From JBKBUF01 sp046290815 (GTDB lineage: Bacteria > Bacteroidota > Bacteroidia > Cytophagales > Cytophagaceae): DNA of 26,857 nt. The position numbers and the translations under genes are program-made. Each line of letters starts with the position of its first letter. Position 1 is the first letter of the stretch. Positions 1-6,541 of this stretch are shown in pieces. The notes beneath the pieces were generated by a model that saw nothing but the letters and a program-made list of their open reading frames with translations, was not told where the DNA came from and ran no database searches. Where the stretch lies: positions 1-26,857 of the forward strand of contig JBKBUF010000043.1 in NCBI GenBank assembly GCA_046290815.1, given 5' to 3'.

Positions 1-131
1 AACCTCGGGTCATATATCCTCGCCCCGAAGTCATAAGAGTTTCCAGCCCCTTTTATTTCATCGTCTTTCTCTTTGCCGTTAAAGCCATACCTATACTCCC
101 CTGCACAACTTTTTTCAGTGTTTTTCAACAA
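1..131 (-). CDS. Rhs C-terminal tip X, partial (5' part only)
   Basis: The minus strand reads in frame SCAGEYRYGFNGKEKDDE and then a GARIYDPR motif before leaving the window. This is the conserved end of the Rhs/YD-repeat core that precedes a variable toxin domain; that domain lies outside the window. The codons before RYGFNG come from the end of element A1, which supplies in-frame TTG codons at about 126-131 and an in-frame stop at 159-161. The codon series after RYGFNG (NGKEKDDEIKGAG) differs from the neighbouring tips (NGMEKDDELKGNG, NGKENDQETGTQ), so this is a third, distinct tip. It may be the oldest or original C-terminus of the interrupted rhs gene (inference). Start uncertain. Confidence 0.7.
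   Translation of the reverse strand, partial: MLKNTEKSCAGEYRYGFNGKEKDDEIKGAGNSYDFGARIYDPR
78..131 (-). other. Element junction / attachment site (A1 end to tip X)
   Basis: Minus-strand sequence joins the element end (gttgtgcaggggagtatagg) to rhs codons tatggctttaacgg. The changeover lies within the RYGFNG codons, where the A, B and X sequences share TATGG-TTTAA. This is where a tyrosine-recombinase crossover would have to occur. The junction keeps an open reading frame through the rhs tip. The exact crossover bases cannot be fixed from the window because the shared stretch is short. Confidence 0.6.
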
Positions 132-171
132 CCCTGCACACCATTTTAAAGAACGTTTTCACTAAGATAAC

Positions 172-210
172 AGATTTTTTCTTTTCAACAGGAAAAATTT
201 TCAATTGAAA
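172..210 (-). other. Conserved element-end motif, A1 (possible recombinase arm site)
   Basis: About 36 bp here (core ttttcaacaggaaaaat) match 30 of 36 positions, without gaps, to 18765-18800 in element B. The rest of the two non-coding ends is hard to align. The motif lies roughly 90-125 bp inside the junction. A recombinase arm site, an accessory-protein site or a tiny leader peptide (minus-strand FPxEKKK in both elements) would all fit. Confidence 0.4.
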
Positions 211-237
211 AAATAAATCCGGGACTTACTGCCCGGA
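205..237 (-). terminator. Intrinsic terminator after 58-aa gene (A1)
   Basis: On the minus strand a TCCGGG / CCCGGA stem (218-223 with 232-237, 8-nt loop) is followed by tttatttttt. The stem overlaps the stop codon of the 58-aa gene at 226-228, so it would end that transcript, and probably the recombinase operon, just before the element end. Confidence 0.6.
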
Positions 238-402
238 CTTATCTGCTCTTTTACTAAACTCTATCATTACTTCCTGAAGACTGTCCCCGCTGCAGATAAT
301 TTTTCCTTTGTAATCTTCCAAAAATTCTTCTTCATGATATACCACCACAATCTTTAATTCTTTTTCTTCTCTGACGATGTAATACTTTCTTTTCTTTTCC
401 AT
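226..402 (-). CDS. Small hypothetical protein, 58 aa (A1)
   Basis: The ATG at 400-402 opens a 58-codon frame ending TAA at 226-228. The protein begins MEKKRKYYIVREEKELKIVV and has a highly charged N-terminus (K/R/E), an IVVVYHEEEF strand-like segment and a KGKIICSGDSLQEVMIEF segment. No signal peptide or membrane segment is visible and I do not recognise a family. It sits at the outer end of the element, downstream of the recombinases, and is followed directly by an intrinsic terminator, which supports it as a real gene. Element B has no obvious counterpart. It could be a recombination directionality or accessory factor by position only. Confidence 0.55.
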   Translation of the reverse strand: MEKKRKYYIVREEKELKIVVVYHEEEFLEDYKGKIICSGDSLQEVMIEFSKRADKSGQ

Positions 403-432
403 AAGATTTAAAATTTATTTTTCCTGCCTGGC

Positions 433-670
433 AACCACACCAGACATATACTACCGCAGCACGGGAACGGAAAGAGAGAGGCAAGGGCGGAATAAAAAAA
501 ATACTACCCGAACAAGGCTGTAAAGAGAGTACAGAGCAAGAGCGTTTTTATTTTGCAGTATGCTTGTTTAATGTAATGTGAGGGTGGAGATTTTTTTTAT
601 CTCCGGCGCAAGCGTACCCTTGCCTCTCTCTTTCCGCAAGCCCGTAACTTTGTATATGTCTGGTGTGGTT
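433..670. repeat. Nested long inverted repeat (A1)
   Basis: The outer arms aaccacaccagacatatac (433-451) and their exact complement (652-670) are 19 bp. The inner arms cggaaagagagaggcaaggg (468-487) and their exact complement (617-636) are 20 bp. The two are separated on each side by 15-16 unmatched bases. The enclosed 129 bp contain A-runs and T-runs that extend the pairing. The outer edge of the inner stem (GCAAGGGCGGA facing GCGTACCCTTGC) reappears in the hairpin at 1054-1138, so the two structures share a repeat family. Confidence 0.75.
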
Positions 671-1053
671 CTGTTTGCTTAATGCTCCTTTCCTTTTTTC
701 TTTTTCTCTTACTGCTGTATCCACGGAGAGCAACACTTTCGGGTTTGCAGCCCGTTTCTGCGAGCCGCTGCGAGCACGAACCCGGCCGGCCAGAGGAAGC
801 CCGCAGTGCAGCAAGTGAGGAACGAACGAGCAAACGAAGGGCGACTGGCCGTGTCCGGGTGAGTTGAGCAGGCGAGCCTTACTCTGCTGCGGGTGGACAC
901 GGACTTGCTGACTGAACGAGTGAGGAACGAGCGAGTGAAGGAAGCGAGGACGTGGCCACAGTAGCAGCTGTGAGAAGCAGCGCAGCGTGTGAAGGTGGGC
1001 AGAGCGAAGCATACACGGCCGACGCCAGGAGGCGGTGTATGCGTAGCGGTGAT

Positions 1054-1138
1054 GCAAGGGCGGAAGCAAAAAAAATATATGCCTTAAAAAATTATTTCAT
1101 CATATATTTTTTTTGCTGACGGCGTAGCGTACCCTTGC
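1054..1138. repeat. Hairpin with conserved 19-nt loop (A1)
   Basis: An outer stem GCAAGGG/CCCTTGC (1054-1060, 1132-1138) and an inner 17-bp perfect stem agcaaaaaaaatatatg (1065-1081 with 1101-1117) enclose a 19-nt loop, ccttaaaaaattatttcat. The internal loop is asymmetric (4 and 14 nt). Element B has the same architecture with unrelated stem sequence and a related 19-nt loop, which points to selection on structure. Confidence 0.65.
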
Positions 1139-1269
1139 AGCACTGCACACCGGAACTAAGCGAGCAGCGCACGAACGCCGCTGTTCCTGTTGGCATGCCC
1201 GAAGGGATGCCATGCCCGTGCGGTGGGCTTTGCGTGTCGGTTGTGCGATTCGGGTTTTTCCGGGGTTGG

Positions 1270-2133
1270 CTATTGGATGGGATGGTGTTGATTGATGGCC
1301 ATCTGCAGAGCTTCTACATTCGTCTGCTTGTACTTTTCTGTTGTGGATGGGTATTTGTGTCCTGCAAAGACCTGAACTACTCTAAGATCATTTCCTGCTT
1401 TCAGAAGATTTGTAATTACACTTTGCCGGATTGTAGTAACATTTACATTCCTGCCCTTGAACTTATTCCTAAAACTTCTTTTAACATGCTTGGTGATGTC
1501 TTCTGCTTTCATCGGCTCTCCTCTGCTTCCGATTAACAAAGATTGATCTAATGAGCCTTTAAGAAGCTTATGACGGATTTCATTTATATATTGGTGCAGT
1601 AACATGATTTGTGTTGGCTTTAAAGGTAATTCTCTTGCATTGGTTTTGCTTGTGCCTTTAATGTAGATCGTTCCTTGATCGAGGTTGATTTCATTTACGG
1701 TAAGATTCTCTAATTCGGTTGGAAGTAAAGCCTGATAGATTAAAAGACTTGTTAATACTCTGTTTCTGTAAGTGAGCAGAGTAAAACGTTCCTTCCTCTC
1801 CAGCAAGCTTTCCAGTTCTTTTTCTGTAAACAGGTCCTGCAGTTGTATGTCTCTGCTTGTCTTGTCTCTCAGGTAGATTGATCTGGCCGGATTGTCTTTC
1901 CGCTTTCCGGAGTAGTTTAAAAAATCGTAATAGGCTTTGATACTGCAGAGGATTCTGTTTACTGTGGCAGGATTATCATATCTCTTTCTTAAAGTTCCCA
2001 GGTATGCGGTAATGTCCTGGTAAACGGCTGTCCTGGCTTTGGGGAAGCTTTGCAGATAAGCTTCTATTTCTCTGCGGTAGGCTTCCGCGGTTTTTTCTGT
2101 GTAACGTTCTTGCAGGTAATCTTCCAGTTTCAT
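1270..2133 (-). CDS. Tyrosine recombinase-like protein 2, catalytically atypical (A1)
   Basis: This 287-aa protein has the SAM-like N-terminal core-binding layout (about residues 1-85) and a phage-integrase catalytic fold (about 100-280). The K159, R236, H259 and Y268 equivalents are present (YIKG, IRQS, FAGHKYPSTTEKY). The first Arg of the family (GLRxSE) is replaced by Pro138 (ALLPTE), and the box-II His is Thr233 (TTIR). The element B paralogue has the same Pro and a Leu, so this is a family trait and not local decay. It starts 16 bp after recombinase 1 and is surely co-transcribed. It probably works as partner to recombinase 1 in a mixed synapse, perhaps binding DNA without full cleavage activity (inference). 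Confidence 0.85.
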   Translation of the reverse strand: MKLEDYLQERYTEKTAEAYRREIEAYLQSFPKARTAVYQDITAYLGTLRKRYDNPATVNRILCSIKAYYDFLNYSGKRKDNPARSIYLRDKTSRDIQLQDLFTEKELESLLERKERFTLLTYRNRVLTSLLIYQALLPTELENLTVNEINLDQGTIYIKGTSKTNARELPLKPTQIMLLHQYINEIRHKLLKGSLDQSLLIGSRGEPMKAEDITKHVKRSFRNKFKGRNVNVTTIRQSVITNLLKAGNDLRVVQVFAGHKYPSTTEKYKQTNVEALQMAINQHHPIQ

Positions 2134-2149
2134 TTTAGATAATCGTTTT

Positions 2150-3049
2150 TTACTCTTTCAACTTTAAACTTTTAACTTTTACATAGATCTGGGTTGATTC
2201 TAAAAATGCATGGCCTAAAAAGTCTCTTACATATTCAAGGCTTAATCCTCCTTCCAGTAAATGCGTGGCGATCGAGTGCCGTAAGTGGTGCAGAGTTGTT
2301 TCCGGATTTATTTCTGTCCTCCTGATAATTTCTTTTAAAGCTTTGTTGTAACTGGCTCCTGGCATTCTCATTCCTGTTTTGTTCAGCATAAAAGCTTCTT
2401 TGTCTTTCGCCCTTGCGGATCTTCTTTCCTCGGTGTAATAGCTTTCCAGTTCTTTGGTTACTCTTGCCGTCATAGGTACGGCTCTGCGTTTCGCTCCCTT
2501 CCCTTCTCTTACATAAAGAATCTGCTTTTTAAAATGAACGTCTTTTATATTCAGGCCTTCCGCTTCGCTCCTTCTCAGTCCGCAGGAGTAAAATAAATGA
2601 AGGACTGCCGTTTCCTTTGCTGTGGTGGCCGATTCAAAAAGTGTCTGGATTTCTTCTCTCGTTAAAGGCTCTCTTGGATTTGCTTTCGGTCTTTTAAACT
2701 TCATCACGCTGACCGGATTGTATTTTATTTGTCCGGTGCTTTCAAGCCAGTTAAAAAATACTTTGATGGCGTAAACATGATGATTGATATACTGCTCGCT
2801 TAGTCCTCCCTCTTTCCTTTTATGCGGCCGCTCGTTTAGATGAGCACAGAAGCTTTGTATTTCTTTCTGGGTACATTGCTCAGGTTTTTTCCTTGCGTGG
2901 CTTATAAAGCCTCTAATGCATTCGGGAAGCATGTAACAGCTGCTCTTGCTGTATCCTACATTCTCAAGGTAGTTTCTGAACTGTGCAACTACGACGTTTT
3001 CTACCTCTACGACGATTTTTTCATTTTCTCCTATATACACTTTTTTCAT
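2150..3049 (-). CDS. Tyrosine recombinase 1 (XerD-like integrase), A1
   Basis: This 299-aa protein resembles XerC/XerD. It has an N-terminal core-binding domain (about 20-110) and a catalytic domain with every expected residue: R159 (CGLRRSE), K184 (GKGAKRR), H254/R257 (LHHLRHS), H280 (FLGH) and nucleophile Y289 (STQIY). It should cut and rejoin DNA at the element ends and at the Rhs-core target. It lies downstream of the primase and iterons and directly upstream of recombinase 2. An AT-rich gap with the iterons separates it from the primase, so it may have its own promoter. Its first 20 residues are absent from the B homologue; the ATG at 3047-3049 is used here, but a later start near residue 20 is possible. 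Confidence 0.92.
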   Translation of the reverse strand: MKKVYIGENEKIVVEVENVVVAQFRNYLENVGYSKSSCYMLPECIRGFISHARKKPEQCTQKEIQSFCAHLNERPHKRKEGGLSEQYINHHVYAIKVFFNWLESTGQIKYNPVSVMKFKRPKANPREPLTREEIQTLFESATTAKETAVLHLFYSCGLRRSEAEGLNIKDVHFKKQILYVREGKGAKRRAVPMTARVTKELESYYTEERRSARAKDKEAFMLNKTGMRMPGASYNKALKEIIRRTEINPETTLHHLRHSIATHLLEGGLSLEYVRDFLGHAFLESTQIYVKVKSLKLKE

Positions 3050-3091
3050 TTTTCTGGAACGCTAGGTTTAACTTACTGTCTTTCAAAAAGT

Positions 3092-3185
3092 AGAGTGTTC
3101 CAAGCTGTTTGGAACACTCTTTTATTTTCTCCTGATTTTCTTTTAGTTAAGTGTTCCAGATTTTTTGGAACACTCTGGAACACTC
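3092..3185. repeat. Iteron cluster / candidate replication origin (A1)
   Basis: Five copies of the 9-mer AGTGTTCCA, in both orientations, lie at 3094-3102, 3110-3118, 3150-3158, 3166-3174 and 3176-3184. The first two form a 12-bp perfect hairpin (3092-3103 with 3109-3120). The two groups flank a T-rich stretch (3121-3149). The cluster begins right after the primase stop codon. Iterons flanking an AT-rich tract just downstream of the replication gene is the layout of satellite (SaPI/PICI) origins. Element B has different 9-mers in the same place. Alternatives are recombinase operator or arm sites, or a terminator for the primase. Confidence 0.6.
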
Positions 3186-3188
3186 ATT

Positions 3189-5816
3189 TTAAAAAAGCTG
3201 TAATTGATTAAGCTGTCCCTGCAGGTATCGCTTTATTCTCGCTCTTAATGCTGTCATATCATCCCAGACAACAATTTTATATTTGTAACCTCTGTAACTG
3301 TTATTACCGTGCTGACTGATGTATTCAAGTTCTGAGAGGTCATTAAAAAATCTGTGCTGTTGTGTTTTACTTACTCTCAGCGCATCTCTTATTTCTTTTC
3401 TCCCAAAGGCATAGTTTTTATATTCCTTGCCTTTGCTCTGTACATAACCTTTAAGTCTCTCGTAGAACTGTCTGAGTGATCCGTCAAGCTCATCCACTTT
3501 CAGCATGATGCTGTCGAACATGATTTCGCTGGCTTGCTCTAAGTCTTCTTTCTCTGCTATTAATCTTCCTTTCTCGTCTCGCTTTCTCTTGTATTGATTC
3601 AGTAAGGTTACCTGTCTTACAAAGCTCTGGTAAAGGTCGTTCAGCCTCCTGATCTTGTGGGCTTCTTCGGGGAGTGTGATTTGTCCGGCATAAGGGTTGA
3701 TCACCTGCAGTGGCTCAAGTATTCTGATGCAGTTTCTTAAAAGATTTATGTTCTGTTTTTCTTCTTCTTTATTAATGCCTCCGGCGGCCCTGCGGTTTTG
3801 GTACTCAATAATTCTTTGTGTCTGCTCCGGGCTTTCGTCAACACTCACTAAAAAACATCTGCTCATATTGTCTTCGTAGATCTCTCCTTTCGTAGTGGCC
3901 GATAAGCTGGCAATAGGTCCTCTTACTGTTCTGATCCTTGCACGGATGTTTCCTTTCTCGTCTTTCTCACTGGTGGAGCTTGTAAGCTGCTCTCTGCTCT
4001 GCAGTTCTCTGAACGCTAAAAAAGCTTCTTCTTTCAACCCGTCCAGGTCTTCCATGCAAAAGAGTGTATTCTTTAACTCATGCTCTCCGTAGTTGTAAAA
4101 ACTGCTCTCGGTTACTCTTGTAAGGAACTTCACATGTTCCGGAGGCATCAGCTGACTGATCTTTACAATCAAGTGTGTTTTTCCTGAACCGCTGGAACCT
4201 TGCACCAATGCATGTAACGTGTCGGGCATTTTGTAGCTGGATGCAATTACAAAAAGGAATAACCTTGTTTGTTCTTCTCCTACTACTCCGGATTTTCCGA
4301 TCAGCTCATTGAGTCTTGTAAAAAGATCTTTGGTCTTTAAAAGTTCTTCAGCTTGCTTTCGCTCCAATGCTGTTAAGGGATAAACTGTTTCTTCTATTCG
4401 TACTTCGTCACTCGTAATTCGTAACTCCCGGTAATTATCCAGGTGGTCAACAAGCTCGCTGATATCTGCTTCTAAAAGATCGCTTCTTAACTGTAATTTC
4501 TCTCCGGCTTCTCTTGCTGTCTTTTCAATCTGCTTGTCCTCATAAAGATCCAGTTTGGTGCGGCTTTTCTTTTTGCTCGCTGGGTGTTCAATCACCAAAG
4601 TAACTTTCATGCTGTCGGCTTCGCTTCGTATTCCGCCTTGTATGTAGTAATTCGCTGTCTCTGTCCGGAAGATGATTTTAAAAGGGTTGCTTGTGTCAAG
4701 GCTGTTTGATGTTTCCCTGATGGGTTCAGGATTTTCTTTTTCAACTGGTTTAACTTCATTTGAAAAAAATAAACTTCTGCTTTCTAAAAGGTGCGTAAAT
4801 ACTGTTGGTTCGTGAGCTTGTGCAAGGCTGTTTACGTCTTCATTTTCCGGTACGTTTACCTGTGTGATTTTTATTTGAGGATTTAAGATTCTTAAAGTTT
4901 CTGCATGTTTCGCTGTCGCTTTCTTTCCCGGCTCGTCTCCATTGAGAAAAAATATTATTTCCTCTAATTCTTTTAGTTCTTTGATTGATTGAATGTGTTC
5001 TTCGGTTAATCCGTTCGTTCCATACAAGGCAAGTAAACTATATTCTTTTGTTACTTCTTCATTCTGTAATAAAGTAGCGGCATCTATAATTGATTCTGTC
5101 AGGATCAGTTTTTTTGTGTCAGGTTTGGGATAGTGAGGATATAAACCTTGTCTGTCCTTTAAATAGAAGTGTCTCTGATCGCTGTTGTTGGTGGTGCTTC
5201 TGAAGTATAAACCTGTTATCTGGTTTGATCTGTTTCTTAATGCAAAACAGATGCATTCTTTCGCAAAGGGTTTGTAGGCTTGTCCTCCTGCCCGGTTATT
5301 GGTTCCCCAGGGTGTGAGTAAACCTACTTGAACGCAGCTTTTTATTAATTGCTCGTCACGCCGTGACCCGTGATGGAACTGGGCCGTATTGTATCCTATC
5401 TCTATTCTGGTAGGATCAAGGTTTCTGGACCTGATGTATTCCTGGGCTGGCCTGCTGTTATGTACTGCATTTTTAAAATAGGTGAACATCTTTGTAAGTA
5501 TAACAGTACGGGTAAACGCAATGGGATTTGTATTTTGTTCTTTGGGATTTATCAAAGCTTCCGCTTTGAGTATAGCTTCGTGCTTGCTTGATTTTTCCAT
5601 GTTCATAATGAAGTCTATCACGTCTAAACTTTTGCCGTGGGTTGTGCAGTTAGAAGAAAAGCAGTAACAGGTGTTTGTCTTGTAGTATAATTGCAGACTT
5701 GGTGTCTTGTCATTATGAAAAGGACAGTTAATACGGTTGTACTTGTCTGCTTTAAAACCATAGTGCTGTATTACTGCAGAGAGAGTTAAGCAGGATTTGA
5801 TTTCGTTAATTTCCAT
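3189..5816 (-). CDS. Primase-helicase: CHC2 zinc finger, Toprim, P-loop ATPase (A1)
   Basis: This 875-aa protein has a DnaG-type CHC2 zinc finger (C31, H34, C52, C57, H60; CPFHNDKTPS), a Toprim domain (about 235-310; TESIIDA with E240), a linker, and a P-loop ATPase with Walker A GSSGSGKT (539-546) and Walker B LFCMEDLDG (584-592). A C-terminal winged-helix-like segment follows (RKEIRDALRVSKTQQHRFF). It should prime and unwind DNA for replication of the excised element. In the Toprim DxD motif the first Asp is Asn291 (FLNGDEPG), whereas the B homologue keeps FDNDEAG, so priming activity may be altered. The winged helix is a good candidate for binding the iterons immediately downstream. It is preceded by a 67-aa gene 6 bp upstream. 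Confidence 0.9.
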   Translation of the reverse strand: MEINEIKSCLTLSAVIQHYGFKADKYNRINCPFHNDKTPSLQLYYKTNTCYCFSSNCTTHGKSLDVIDFIMNMEKSSKHEAILKAEALINPKEQNTNPIAFTRTVILTKMFTYFKNAVHNSRPAQEYIRSRNLDPTRIEIGYNTAQFHHGSRRDEQLIKSCVQVGLLTPWGTNNRAGGQAYKPFAKECICFALRNRSNQITGLYFRSTTNNSDQRHFYLKDRQGLYPHYPKPDTKKLILTESIIDAATLLQNEEVTKEYSLLALYGTNGLTEEHIQSIKELKELEEIIFFLNGDEPGKKATAKHAETLRILNPQIKITQVNVPENEDVNSLAQAHEPTVFTHLLESRSLFFSNEVKPVEKENPEPIRETSNSLDTSNPFKIIFRTETANYYIQGGIRSEADSMKVTLVIEHPASKKKSRTKLDLYEDKQIEKTAREAGEKLQLRSDLLEADISELVDHLDNYRELRITSDEVRIEETVYPLTALERKQAEELLKTKDLFTRLNELIGKSGVVGEEQTRLFLFVIASSYKMPDTLHALVQGSSGSGKTHLIVKISQLMPPEHVKFLTRVTESSFYNYGEHELKNTLFCMEDLDGLKEEAFLAFRELQSREQLTSSTSEKDEKGNIRARIRTVRGPIASLSATTKGEIYEDNMSRCFLVSVDESPEQTQRIIEYQNRRAAGGINKEEEKQNINLLRNCIRILEPLQVINPYAGQITLPEEAHKIRRLNDLYQSFVRQVTLLNQYKRKRDEKGRLIAEKEDLEQASEIMFDSIMLKVDELDGSLRQFYERLKGYVQSKGKEYKNYAFGRKEIRDALRVSKTQQHRFFNDLSELEYISQHGNNSYRGYKYKIVVWDDMTALRARIKRYLQGQLNQLQLF

Positions 5817-5822
5817 TGCTCT

Positions 5823-6026
5823 TTAGGGCTTGTAATTCAGGATCACATTTCTTAAACCGTACAGGCTTTCGTAACACCGGCTCAGGGCTTCGGCCTGCTC
5901 TTTTTCATATTTAAGCAGCAGCACAATACTTAGCATCGCCCGGTCTATGTCTCTGGCCAGGGCTTCTGCAGTAATCTCTTCCCGAAGAAATGTTTCAAAG
6001 GTTTGCGGAATGTCTTTTTCTCTCAT
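5823..6026 (-). CDS. Small helical protein, first gene of the primase operon (A1)
   Basis: This 67-aa protein starts at MREKDIPQTF. The frame continues 21 codons upstream, but that stretch contains the promoter and operator-like sequence, also seen in element B, so the internal ATG at 6024-6026 is preferred. The body (AEALARDIDRAMLSIVLLLKYEKEQAEALSRCYESLYGL) matches the B protein (AIDRTMLSLVLLLKYEPEHL..CYETLYHLKKLIL) and looks all-helical without a signal peptide. It is 6 bp upstream of the primase, so it is likely translated with it. The function is not recognised; a replication accessory or regulatory role is suggested by position. Confidence 0.65.
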   Translation of the reverse strand: MREKDIPQTFETFLREEITAEALARDIDRAMLSIVLLLKYEKEQAEALSRCYESLYGLRNVILNYKP

Positions 6027-6059
6027 GTTTAAAAATATTTTTTTAGACCGTTTTCGGGC

Positions 6060-6090
6060 TAAAGTTACTCTATCAGGATTAACTTCCAAA
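6060..6090 (-). promoter_or_regulatory. Bacteroidota-type promoter of the primase operon (A1)
   Basis: On the minus strand TTTG (6087-6090), a 19-bp spacer and TAACTTTA (6060-6067) resemble the TTTG/TAnnTTTG promoter of Bacteroidota. Element B has TTTG-N19-TATCTTTG at the homologous place. A CCGttttCGG palindrome (6048-6057) lies just downstream, near the expected start of transcription, and is a candidate operator for the divergent XRE protein. Confidence 0.55.
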
Positions 6091-6181
6091 ACTTTTACAA
6101 TTTTTTTAACTCACATCCGGTTCTTATATTAGCCTATAATTCAAAAATCACGGTTTTATTAACCCTTTTAAGAGCTAAAAA

Positions 6182-6529
6182 ATGAGCACTTTTGGTAAAA
6201 GAATAACAGATCTCCGCAAGGAAAGAAAAATGACACAGGATGAACTGGCCAAAAAATTAAAGACTTCCATTTCTGTAATCGGCCGGTATGAACGGGATGA
6301 AATGACCCCTTCCATTGAAGTAGCCAAGAACATTGCCAGGATTTTAAATACTACTGTGGGTTATCTGCTCGGAGAGACGGAGGATGCAGAACTTTTCAAA
6401 GATCCTACCATGTTACAACGTCTGAAGGAGATCAGCAATTTACCGGAGCGGGATAAGGATTGCATCTTCTATGCTATTGATAATATCCTGCAGAATGTAA
6501 GAACTAAAAAAGCTTTCTCCGCTAAGTAA
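6182..6529 (+). CDS. XRE-family helix-turn-helix repressor (A1)
   Basis: This 115-aa protein has an N-terminal HTH of the Cro/CI type (about residues 5-62; TQDELAKKLKTSISVIGRYE, then TPSIEVAKNIARILNTTVGYLLGE). A short C-terminal tail (DPTMLQRLKEISNLPERDKDCIFYAIDNIL) is probably for dimerisation. The B element homologue is clearly related over its full length. It is transcribed divergently from the primase operon across about 155 bp that holds operator-like palindromes, so it probably represses replication and recombination genes and itself, as CI or Stl do in phages and satellites (inference). The toxin-antitoxin pair starts 12 bp downstream on the same strand. Confidence 0.88.
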   Translation: MSTFGKRITDLRKERKMTQDELAKKLKTSISVIGRYERDEMTPSIEVAKNIARILNTTVGYLLGETEDAELFKDPTMLQRLKEISNLPERDKDCIFYAIDNILQNVRTKKAFSAK

Positions 6530-6541
6530 AAAATTATTATC

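Larger units (their letters stand above)
403..1269. other. Structured non-coding region of element A1
   Basis: These 867 bp lie between the 58-aa gene and the end of recombinase 2. The region is GC-rich in its middle and full of inverted repeats: a nested pair (433-451 with 652-670; 468-487 with 617-636), CCGTGTCC/GGACACGG at 849-856 and 895-902, GCATACAC/GTGTATGC at 1009-1016 and 1035-1042, the A/T-stemmed hairpin at 1054-1138, and GGCATgCCCgaaGGGATGCC at about 1192-1211. A direct repeat AGTGAGGAACGARCGAG occurs at 814-830 and 919-935. The open frames crossing it run through these palindromes and look spurious. Candidate roles are a folded attachment or single-strand origin, or a structured RNA. 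Confidence 0.6.

Noticed and set aside
115..204. 29-codon frame from TTG at the end of element A, similar to the start of the 42-aa frame in B
   Set aside because: Too short, no ATG, and only about ten residues align; the similarity may reflect a DNA-binding motif.
548..1069. 173-aa minus-strand frame and overlapping shorter frames (repeated at 9818-10339)
   Set aside because: They run through stacked palindromes and homopolymer runs, have low-complexity Arg/Ser/His-rich translations, and have no counterpart in element B.
1054..1138. Integron attC site
   Set aside because: It is a folded site near tyrosine recombinases, but no integron-type core triplet arrangement is clear, and there are no cassette arrays or IntI-specific insertion in the recombinases. 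A looser analogy (recombination of folded DNA) is kept as a hypothesis.
1135..1536. 133-aa plus-strand frame (repeated at 10405-10806)
   Set aside because: Mostly antisense to recombinase 2, with the rest in the hairpin region; no family features.
3092..3185. CRISPR array
   Set aside because: The repeats are 9-mers in both orientations with irregular short gaps and no Cas genes; iterons or operator sites explain them better.
6027..6089. Upstream extension of the small primase-operon protein (to 88 aa), and its equivalent 24475-24582 in B
   Set aside because: The extension covers a Bacteroidota-type promoter and an operator palindrome conserved in both elements; the internal ATG gives proteins of 67 and 66 aa that align well.
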